A stretch of DNA of 5,695 bases from Dehalococcoidia bacterium (GTDB lineage Bacteria; Chloroflexota; Dehalococcoidia; DSTF01; JALHUB01). Below are positions 1-5,029 of the stretch, in pieces (the first letter of the stretch is position 1; every line of letters starts with the position of its first letter). Under the pieces are notes generated by a model, which saw only the letters and a list, made by a program, of their open reading frames with translations, was not told the origin of the DNA and made no database searches. The stretch is from the NCBI GenBank assembly GCA_022865685.1, contig JALHUB010000090.1, positions 1-5,695 on the forward strand, written 5' to 3'. Both the position numbers and the translations under genes were made by a program.

Positions 1-446
1 ACCAGATGTTCATCGGCGCGACGGCGCTGGTCTCGGTCGTGTCGGTCTATCTGCTCCTGTATCGCACGAAGCTGGGCAAGGCAATGCGCGCGACCGCCGA
101 CAACATGGAGCTCGCCCGGGTGGCCGGCATCGACACGGAGCGAGTCGTCATCGCGACGTGGGCGATCGGCGGCAGCCTTGCCGGGCTGGCGGGTGTCCTC
201 CTCGGCATTCAATCGCACCTCATGCCTGAGATGGGCTTCATCTTCATCCTGCCGCTGTTCGCGGCGTCGATACTGGGCGGCGTGGGCAGCCCGCACGGGG
301 CGCTGGTCGGAGCGCTGATCGTCGGCGTCTCGCAGGAGGTCTCGACGGAGTGGATTTCGCCGGCGTACAAGCCGGCTATCGCGTTCATCCTGCTATTCGC
401 GATCCTGCTGGTGAGGCCGCGGGGCATCTTTGGGGTGAAGGTCTGA
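1..446 (+). CDS. livH: Branched-chain amino acid ABC transporter permease, LivH family (C-terminal part)
   Basis: Inner-membrane permease subunit of a LIV-type importer for branched-chain amino acids or related compounds. The frame is already open at base 3, so the gene enters from upstream and the ATG at 6 is an internal Met, not a start. The 147 visible codons match the second half of LivH. A hydrophobic helix is followed by the cytoplasmic loop with GKAMRATADNMELARVAGID, the EAA-like segment that contacts the ATPase. Next come membrane segments around AIGGSLAGLAGVLLGI and FILPLFAASILGGVGSPHGA, and the family-typical end LLVRPRGIFG. The TGA stop (444-446) shares its A with the ATG of the next permease gene, so the two are co-transcribed and probably translationally coupled. 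LIV family membership is clear. The exact substrate is not, because relatives also carry urea, amides or aromatic compounds. Confidence 0.93.
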   Translation, partial: QMFIGATALVSVVSVYLLLYRTKLGKAMRATADNMELARVAGIDTERVVIATWAIGGSLAGLAGVLLGIQSHLMPEMGFIFILPLFAASILGGVGSPHGALVGALIVGVSQEVSTEWISPAYKPAIAFILLFAILLVRPRGIFGVKV

Positions 447-1504
447 TGATCAGCGACTTCCTGAATCCGTCCTATCTGGCCGGCTTCCTGACGCTGGTCC
501 TGATCTACGGTGTCTTCGCCATCGGCCTGAACGTGCACTGGGGCTACACAGGCATCTTCAACTTCGGCGTGGCCGGGTTCTTCGCGGTCGGCGCGTACAC
601 GTCGGCGATTATCACGAAGCAACCCGCTAGCGGCGGCTACATTACGTACATAGGTGGGCTGCATCTTCCGTACGTGTTTGGGCTCCTGGGGGCCGGCCTG
701 GCTTGCGCCGTGCTGGCCTTCATCATCGGCATACCGACGCTGCGTTTGCGCGAAGACTACCTGGCTATTGCGTCGATCGGCGTCGCCGAGACGCTGCGCC
801 GCGTCTTCATCAACGAGATGTGGCTCGTGAACGGCACGCGGGGCATGATCGGTATTCCGCAGCCGCTGCACGGTCTCGTCGACACGGCGGACTACAAGTA
901 CGTCTACCTGGCGATAGCCGCAGTCATCCTGCTTGTCGTGTACGTCGCCGTAGAGCGCGGCATCCGGTCGCCCTGGGGACGCGTTCTGCGCGCAATACGC
1001 GAGGATGAGATCACGGCTGCGGCGAGCGGCAAGAACATTTTCGCTTTCAAGATGCAGGCCTTCGTGCTGGGCGCCTTCATCATGGGAATCGGCGGCGCAA
1101 TGTACGCGAGTTACGTGAGGGCGATAACGCCGGACACCTTCGTGCCGATGTTTGGGACGTTCCTCATCTGGGTTATGCTCATTGTCGGCGGCAGCGGCAA
1201 CAACAAGGGCGCGATACTCGGCGCCCTGGCCGTCTGGCTGATCTGGGACCGCACGGGCGCCCTCGTCAGCAATGCGCAGGACGTGCGGATCTTCTACGTG
1301 CGGAACCTACTGATCGGCGTGCTGGTCGTCGCGGTGTTGCTCCTGAGGCCCAAGGGCATCTGGGGCGAAGAGAAGCGCGTATCGGTCTACGCCGGCAAGG
1401 AGCCCGAGAGGGGGAAGCGGAAGGAGGCGGAGGAAGCCGACGAGCCGCTCGCGACGGCCGTCCCAACGGCGGATGAAGCCGGGGAGAGCGGCGGCGCCAC
1501 TTAG
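446..1504 (+). CDS. livM: Branched-chain amino acid ABC transporter permease, LivM family
   Basis: Second membrane subunit of the LIV importer, 352 aa, pairing with LivH. The start at 446 is chosen because it overlaps the LivH stop (TGATG), has a purine-rich site GGGGTGAAGG at 432-441, and the protein begins like other LivM proteins; an in-frame ATG at 350 lies inside livH. Visible hallmarks are the N-terminal segment with LNVHWGYTGIFNFGVAGFFA (residues 28-47), GIPTLRLREDYLAIASIGVAE (95-115), the EAA-like loop around PWGRVLRAIREDEITAAASG (176-195), then FIMGIGGAMYA and the closing LLLRPKGIWG (298-307). Several long hydrophobic spans alternate with short loops, as expected for a polytopic permease. 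After residue 307 there is a 45-residue tail rich in Glu, Lys and Ala (EPERGKRKEAEEADEP), longer and more charged than the usual LivM end. LivG/LivF ATPases are not in the window. Confidence 0.95.
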   Translation: MISDFLNPSYLAGFLTLVLIYGVFAIGLNVHWGYTGIFNFGVAGFFAVGAYTSAIITKQPASGGYITYIGGLHLPYVFGLLGAGLACAVLAFIIGIPTLRLREDYLAIASIGVAETLRRVFINEMWLVNGTRGMIGIPQPLHGLVDTADYKYVYLAIAAVILLVVYVAVERGIRSPWGRVLRAIREDEITAAASGKNIFAFKMQAFVLGAFIMGIGGAMYASYVRAITPDTFVPMFGTFLIWVMLIVGGSGNNKGAILGALAVWLIWDRTGALVSNAQDVRIFYVRNLLIGVLVVAVLLLRPKGIWGEEKRVSVYAGKEPERGKRKEAEEADEPLATAVPTADEAGESGGAT

Positions 1505-1524
1505 GCGCGGAAACACGAGACAAG

Positions 1525-1556
1525 GACACGGCCCGAGGATTCCCTCGGGCCGTGTC
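1525..1556. terminator. Bidirectional hairpin terminator between convergent genes
   Basis: Perfect inverted repeat: a 14-bp stem (1525-1538 with 1543-1556) closed by the 4-base loop ATTC. It lies in the 70-bp gap between the LivM stop and the stop of the convergent substrate-binding protein gene. It is flanked by only moderately T-rich sequence on each strand (TCTGCATTCTTG on +, TTGTCTCGTGTTT on -), so the stem carries most of the signal. Position and symmetry fit a terminator serving both transcripts. Confidence 0.85.
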
Positions 1557-1574
1557 TGCATTCTTGATGAGCGC

Positions 1575-2909
1575 CTATTCCAGCGTCACCGGTTCCGTAC
1601 GGACGGTGACGATTTTGCCGGCCTCGTACTTCCAGATCTCGATGAAGCCGGAGGGGAGGTCGCCGTTCTTGTCCCACCCAGAGAAGCCGGACGCACCCTG
1701 GAAGTTGATCGCCTTTCCCTGATGGATCAGGTCCAGCGCCTTCTTGATGCCGGCAGCGCCGGAGGTGATCTTCTCACCGCTGGGGTCGTTCAGCGTTCGC
1801 ATGGCGTCGCGGATCTTGGTCGAGTCGGCGGACTGGGCCTTCTCCGCGCCGAGAGCGATCATGATCACCGCGTCGTAGGACTCAGCGATGTAGGGCAGAG
1901 GCGGCAGCGAGCCGAACCTAGTCTCGAACTCGGCCTTCCAGTCGGTGGGGGTTTCTGCTGCCGCGGAGACTGTACCTTCCATGCCCTCGAGCTTGTCGGC
2001 GCCCACGGCGGCTATGATGTCCTCCGACTTGGTGCCGTCGCAGAAGAGGACGTTCGTGATCAGGCTGTTCTCGAAGCCTTCCTTGAGGTAGACGGTGGCG
2101 CTCTGCGGGTAACTGAGGGCCGCGATTGCGTCGGGGCTGCCCTCGGTTGCCTTCTGGAGCTCTGCCAGGTAGGACGCCTGTTCCTGCTCATGCGGGACCT
2201 GCGCCGTGACTGTGCCACCCTCAGCCTCGAAGGACTTGGCGAAGTTCTCGGAGAGGCCCTGTCCGTAGGCATTGTTGACGTACAGCGTCGCGACCTTGCT
2301 GTAGCCAAGCTCCTTCGCCAGCTTCCCGAGGATGAGTCCCTGGGCAGCGTCGGAAAGAGTGGTCCGGAAGAGGAAGTCGTTGTCCTCCACCGCCGTCAAG
2401 GCCGGTGACGTAGAGGCCGGGGATATTTGGATGATCTTGTTAGGTACGGTCACGGCCTCGGCCACAGCCAGGGTGACACCGCTGGACAGGGAGCCGACGA
2501 CGGCGGCCACCTTGTCGCTTTCGACGAGCTGTCTGGCCGCATCAACCGCCGGCGACGGCGAGGTCTGCGAGTCGGCCTGCTTCAGTACAATGTCCTGGCC
2601 CATGACGCCGCCGGCGTCGTTGATCTCCTGCGCGGCGAGCTTGACGCCGTTCATCATGTTCGGCCCGAACTCGGCCAGGTCGCCCGTGAAGTCGAAAAGA
2701 ATGCCGATCTTCAGTGGACCTTTTGCCGCCGGCGTGGTGCCGCCGGACGGGGTTTTTGCTCCTGGCGTGGTACCGCCGGACGGGGTCGCCTTGCTCTCTT
2801 CGTCGTCGCCCCCGCAGGACAGCGCGGCCAACGAGAGGACAGCGACCAGGGACAGCAGGACCAGCCAGAACCGCGCTCCATGCGCGCCCTTATTCGCACT
2901 ATGCTTCAT
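1575..2909 (-). CDS. LIV-type ABC transporter substrate-binding lipoprotein (LivJ-like)
   Basis: Extracytoplasmic solute receptor, 444 aa, of the type I periplasmic-binding fold (Leu/Ile/Val-binding family), which would deliver ligand to a LivHM permease such as the adjacent one. A basic N-terminus and hydrophobic stretch (about residues 13-30) end in AALSC with Cys32, a slightly degenerate lipobox, so membrane anchoring by a lipid is likely. Residues 42-63 are a Thr/Pro/Gly linker made of two 11-residue repeats. The binding domain starts at LKIGILFDFTGDLAEFGPNM (66-85). It continues through AAQEINDAGGVMGQDI (92-107), the ligand-pocket-type loops GSLSSGVTLA (139-148) and SPASTSPALT (163-172), and the hinge region YVNNAYGQGL (210-219). 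ATG start, with AAGGAGG at 2920-2926 placed 10 bases upstream. It faces the permeases convergently and has its own promoter, so its expression is separate from theirs. Family assignment is sure; the ligand is inferred. Confidence 0.94.
   Translation of the reverse strand: MKHSANKGAHGARFWLVLLSLVAVLSLAALSCGGDDEESKATPSGGTTPGAKTPSGGTTPAAKGPLKIGILFDFTGDLAEFGPNMMNGVKLAAQEINDAGGVMGQDIVLKQADSQTSPSPAVDAARQLVESDKVAAVVGSLSSGVTLAVAEAVTVPNKIIQISPASTSPALTAVEDNDFLFRTTLSDAAQGLILGKLAKELGYSKVATLYVNNAYGQGLSENFAKSFEAEGGTVTAQVPHEQEQASYLAELQKATEGSPDAIAALSYPQSATVYLKEGFENSLITNVLFCDGTKSEDIIAAVGADKLEGMEGTVSAAAETPTDWKAEFETRFGSLPPLPYIAESYDAVIMIALGAEKAQSADSTKIRDAMRTLNDPSGEKITSGAAGIKKALDLIHQGKAINFQGASGFSGWDKNGDLPSGFIEIWKYEAGKIVTVRTEPVTLE
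2721..2786 (-). repeat. 33-bp tandem duplication coding the lipoprotein linker
   Basis: Two adjacent 33-bp units (2721-2753 and 2754-2786) match at 29 of 33 bases by eye and encode TPSGGTTPGAK and TPSGGTTPAAK in the substrate-binding protein. They form the flexible spacer between the lipidated Cys and the folded domain. Being in frame and nearly identical, they look like a recent slippage or unequal-crossover duplication whose copy number may vary between strains. Confidence 0.85.
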
Positions 2910-2919
2910 GTTTCTGGAC

Positions 2920-2926
2920 CCTCCTT
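2920..2926 (-). promoter_or_regulatory. Ribosome binding site of the LivJ-like gene
   Basis: Read on the minus strand this is AAGGAGG inside AAAAAGGAGGG, 10 bases before the ATG at 2909. It is a full anti-Shine-Dalgarno match and fixes the start codon. Confidence 0.85.
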
Positions 2927-2966
2927 TTTATGCTGAGATACCTGCAAGTCCGCCAACCGCCCGCCG

Positions 2967-3017
2967 GCTAAGCGACAAGCGGCGCTAAGTAAAACGGATT
3001 CTAAGCTTAGCCGCTAA
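2967..3017. promoter_or_regulatory. Candidate operator: iterated CTAAG half-sites and two palindromes
   Basis: The perfect 10-bp palindrome CTAAGCTTAG (3001-3010) overlaps the -10 box. The partly overlapping TTAGC-C-GCTAA (3007-3017, perfect 5-bp arms) lies in the -10/-35 spacer. Further GCTAAG copies sit at 2967-2972 and 2984-2989, around or just after the expected transcription start. Five copies of the half-site within about 50 bp, centred on a promoter, fit a repressor binding region. The regulator is unknown. Confidence 0.4.
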
Positions 3018-3027
3018 CCTCAGTCAA
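2998..3027 (-). promoter_or_regulatory. Sigma70-type promoter of the LivJ-like gene
   Basis: On the minus strand TTGACT (3022-3027, one mismatch to TTGACA) and TAGAAT (2998-3003, one mismatch to TATAAT) are separated by 18 bases. Transcription would start near 2990, giving a leader of about 80 bases before the ATG at 2909. No other pair of comparable quality was seen in the 250-bp gap. This would be the individual promoter of the receptor gene. Confidence 0.7.
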
Positions 3028-3159
3028 GCACTAGCACGTCGGGCAAACGAAAGAAAGCTCTTCCAGGCATTCGCCCCCTGGACATAGCGCATCGATGGAG
3101 GCGTCTTCTCTACAAGAAAAACGCTCGCTTCTCGGGGTGCGCCGCGGATGGCGCAGGCT
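3028..3159. other. Spacer between the two minus-strand lipoprotein genes
   Basis: No gene was recognised here. On the minus strand a short 6-bp hairpin (3138-3143 with 3150-3155) follows the stop of the upstream gene, and a run of five T lies about 17 bases beyond it. That is too far for a standard intrinsic terminator, so how the upstream transcript ends is unclear. Confidence 0.4.
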
Positions 3160-4134
3160 TCAGGGGTAGCGCGCGACGAAGTGCTGCCAGACCAGCCTCG
3201 ACACCGTCTGGCCGAGTGGCACGTCGGCGTACTCCCAGGGCACGTCCTGGCTGTAGAACGAGACGGCATAGGCGCGCGGGCCGCCGCTGCTGTCGAAGAC
3301 GACGATGCCGATGTCGTTGTCGACCCAGCCGCCGGGCATCCAGGTGAAGCCGTTCTTGTGGGAGACACGCGCATCGCCGACGCCGGCCGGCAGCAGGTAC
3401 TGAAGCCCCGGCTTCACGTTGGTCATCTTCTCCAGCAGGTAGTCGCGCCACTGCTCCTCCACCACCTCGCCGCGGTAGAACGCCGCCAGCGCACGGTTCA
3501 CGTCGTTCGCGGTAACCGTGTTCAACGAGCCGTCGGTTGTGTACTGCTCGGAGTAACCGGGCGGGTGGTCGAAGACGGAGTGCGTCAGGCCGAGCTTCGC
3601 GAGGAGCCGCCGTACCTTGAGGACGCCGCCTTCGACGCTACCGCCGCCGGTCTGGATGAGGAGGTCGCGCGCCGTAACAGGGTTGCTGCCCCAGACGGTG
3701 CGCGACATCAGGCTGCCGATGTCGCTCTCCGGATAGCGCCCTTCCTGCAGGTCGATGACGTTCGAAAGCAGGACGAACCAGTTGGCGGTGCAGCCGGCGT
3801 GCCGGGGGTCGTCGCCGTTGACGTCTATCGACTCGCCGGTCTGGAGGTCGGTGACGGCGACGGCGGCGTTAATCCCCGATGCGTCGATGGCGGCGGCCAG
3901 CCGGTCGCGGAGGGCGAGCAGGCCCGGGTCGGTCGCCGGTGTCGGAGCAGGAGTGGGCGACGGCTTGACGGCGGGTACGGCCTCCGCGACGCAGTCGACT
4001 TCCGAGCCGGAAATAGCGACGCTCTCGGGCTGAGGAGCCATCACGACGCCGTCGATCCCGATCAACTGCAGGGGACAGGCGGTCATCAGGAAGGTCCCCA
4101 GTACGAGTAGCAGGACGGAGATTCGGCGTATCAC
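3160..4134 (-). CDS. Beta-lactamase-like serine hydrolase-family lipoprotein with altered active site
   Basis: Exported 324-aa lipoprotein of the class A beta-lactamase/penicillin-recognising superfamily. The signal peptide is MIRRISVLLLVLGTFLMTAC with a perfect lipobox LMTAC at Cys20. A Pro/Thr linker (KPSPTPAPTP, 57-66) is followed by the domain from about residue 70. Fold landmarks are AAVAVTDLQTGE (90-101), the helix-2 region at 115-131, an all-alpha part containing VTARDLLIQTGG (153-164), RRLLAKLGL (175-183), NTVTANDVNRAL (205-216), and the C-terminal strands with HKNG (259-262) and DNDIGIVVFD (272-281). The nucleophile motif SxxK appears as C115-T-A-N118, and the KTG motif as K260-N-G. 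With the catalytic Ser replaced by Cys and the general-base Lys by Asn, ordinary beta-lactam hydrolysis is doubtful; a binding or pseudoenzyme role is possible. The start is GTG, supported by AAGGTGG at 4139-4145 and by the signal peptide. Upstream lies non-coding and relic DNA, so it is probably monocistronic. Confidence 0.85.
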   Translation of the reverse strand: MIRRISVLLLVLGTFLMTACPLQLIGIDGVVMAPQPESVAISGSEVDCVAEAVPAVKPSPTPAPTPATDPGLLALRDRLAAAIDASGINAAVAVTDLQTGESIDVNGDDPRHAGCTANWFVLLSNVIDLQEGRYPESDIGSLMSRTVWGSNPVTARDLLIQTGGGSVEGGVLKVRRLLAKLGLTHSVFDHPPGYSEQYTTDGSLNTVTANDVNRALAAFYRGEVVEEQWRDYLLEKMTNVKPGLQYLLPAGVGDARVSHKNGFTWMPGGWVDNDIGIVVFDSSGGPRAYAVSFYSQDVPWEYADVPLGQTVSRLVWQHFVARYP

Positions 4135-4138
4135 TTTT

Positions 4139-4145
4139 CCACCTT
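4139..4145 (-). promoter_or_regulatory. Ribosome binding site supporting a GTG start
   Basis: On the minus strand AAGGTGG lies 4 bases before GTG at 4134. It is a near-consensus site with short spacing, and it decides the start of the beta-lactamase-like lipoprotein. Confidence 0.6.
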
Positions 4146-4301
4146 CAGCGCCCGCGTCCGATCAGACGTGCCTTGTTGGTCTCCTGAGAGGTACTTTACA
4201 ATGCCATTGGGGAGGAGAACTTGACGCTTTCCTGCCGCATTCCCTTCGCTTTCCCTACGAATGTGCCTGCGGGGCTTTCCAACTCAGCCGGGAGCGGACA
4301 C

Positions 4302-4323
4302 GCCGAGACTGGAAAGTCTCGGC
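4302..4323. repeat. Perfect 9-bp hairpin with GGAA (GNRA) tetraloop, possible REP-like palindrome
   Basis: GCCGAGACT (4302-4310) pairs perfectly with AGTCTCGGC (4315-4323) across the loop GGAA, a GNRA tetraloop. It has no T-run after it on either strand (GCTACGGGG on +), so it does not look like an intrinsic terminator. A compact palindrome in non-coding DNA beside a gene relic is typical of dispersed extragenic palindromes. Whether other copies exist cannot be told from this window. Confidence 0.55.
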
Positions 4324-4411
4324 TACGGGGTTTCTGCGGTCTCCCTACGACTTGCCCGAAGGTTCGGCGCCGAGGGGGCGGTGAGAATCGCGGCGGGCAC
4401 GGACGGACGGC

Positions 4412-4866
4412 CTAGGCGGGAGCATGCGTGGCGGCTGCGCGACGCCGTTGAAGGCGCTCCAGGCGATGCAGCAGCGCCTCACGGGAGAACGGTCCGTCAC
4501 AGGGGCAGCCTCGCGCTTCGCGGGCCTCCGAGAGCGCCAGCGCCTGTCGCGTAAGCGACTCCGCCTCGTCGAATCGACGCTGCCGATGCTCCTTCAGCTT
4601 CGCCAGCGCGACCAGCGCTTCGAGGCGGTGCTCCGCGGTCGCCTGGGCGTTTGTGACGCTCTCGAGTATCGCGGCCATGTCCGCCCAGAGCGCCTGGCCA
4701 CGGTCTTCGCCGCCCGGGGCGCGCCGCTGCGGTCGACGACGGCGACGGGCGCGCCGAGCAGCCGCTGCGCCAGGTCGCCCGGGTTGGCGATTGTCGCAGA
4801 GCAGCAGATGAAGACGGGATCGGAGCCGTAGAAGCGGCAAACGCGGCGCAGGCGGCGGATGCGTCA
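4412..4866 (-). pseudogene. Relic of a MrfA/YprA-type helicase joined to a MrfB/YprB-type C-terminus
   Basis: Two coding relics lie head to tail in different frames. At 4714-4863 (minus) about 50 codons read as an SF2 helicase fragment: RRLRRVCRFYGSDP, then FICCSATIANP with SAT motif III at 4792-4800, then LLGAPVAVVDRSGAPR. This pattern is characteristic of DEAD/DEAH helicases of the YprA/MrfA group (with DUF1998). The frame is closed upstream by TGA at 4864-4866, with no DEAH region before it. From about 4715 down to a stop at 4412-4414, another frame reads ALWADMAAILESV, ALVALAKLKEHRQRRFDEAE, SLTRQALAL and LLHRLERLQRR. This resembles the helical C-terminal tail of the YprB/MrfB RNase H-like exonuclease. 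In Bacillus the two are neighbours (yprA-yprB) and act together in repair of mitomycin damage. The order here fits one internal deletion removing the helicase C-terminus and most of the nuclease, plus loss of the helicase 5' end. No intact start or motifs I/II remain, so no function is expected. The helicase match is strong; the MrfB assignment rests on motif resemblance and order. Confidence 0.72.
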
Positions 4867-4952
4867 ACGGGGCGGCGCACAACTTCCAAGACAGCTTCGG
4901 GGGCGACGGGAGACGTACGCTGATCGCGCTCCTGTTGCCCGATGCGCGGCGG

Positions 4953-4974
4953 TTGACACGCGCTGTATAATACA
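4953..4974 (+). promoter_or_regulatory. Probable -10 region of the RCC1-repeat gene, within an 11-bp palindrome
   Basis: TATAAT at 4966-4971 is a perfect -10 box and would start transcription near 4978, about 50 bases before the ATG. A perfect TTGACA lies at 4953-4958, but only 7 bases away, too close to act as its -35; no other -35 at 16-18 bases was found. The -10 is embedded in the odd palindrome TGTAT-A-ATACA (4964-4974), which could be a protein-binding site. Confidence 0.5.
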
Positions 4975-5016
4975 TTCGTAATCCACAAGTCCGGCTTGGC
5001 GCCGCATCATACTCGT

Positions 5017-5022
5017 AGGAGG
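5017..5022 (+). promoter_or_regulatory. Ribosome binding site of the RCC1-repeat gene
   Basis: A perfect AGGAGG lies 7 bases before the ATG at 5030. It fixes that start codon, which is followed by a signal peptide. Confidence 0.85.
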
Positions 5023-5029
5023 CAGTGAG

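Larger units (their letters stand above)
4135..4411. other. Intergenic stretch without a convincing gene
   Basis: It lies upstream of the beta-lactamase-like gene and beyond the end of the gene relic. It must hold the promoter for the former, but no clear -35/-10 pair was found on the minus strand. On the plus strand TTGTTG (4173-4178) and TACAAT (4197-4202) are 18 bases apart and precede a GGGGAGGAG and a TTG codon at 4221. The 64-codon frame that follows looks non-protein-like (low complexity, Arg/Gly-rich end). The one strong structural feature is the hairpin at 4302-4323. Confidence 0.5.

Noticed and set aside
1473..2408. Long plus-strand frame of 311 codons opposite the LivJ-like gene
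   Set aside because: It is the antisense shadow of a clearly recognised gene, favoured by GC-rich third positions. It has no family motif and lies over the terminator hairpin.
3138..3155. Hairpin after the beta-lactamase-like gene considered as a terminator
   Set aside because: The stem is only 6 bp and the T-run lies about 17 bases away, so it does not meet the usual form.
3148..4110. Long plus-strand frame of 320 codons opposite the beta-lactamase-like gene
   Set aside because: It is the antisense shadow of a gene with a signal peptide, lipobox and fold motifs. The composition (Val/Asp/Arg/Gly) is typical of a GC-rich shadow.
4221..4415. Small plus-strand frame of 64 codons with GGGGAGGAG before a TTG start and a possible TACAAT box upstream
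   Set aside because: The translation has low-complexity, Arg/Gly-rich composition, no recognisable motif, and contains the perfect hairpin. The Shine-Dalgarno-like run can arise by chance, and the promoter's -35 is poor.
4424..4831. Plus-strand frame of 135 codons over the helicase/nuclease relic
   Set aside because: The minus strand in the same place gives recognisable helicase and nuclease-tail sequence, while this frame shows none.
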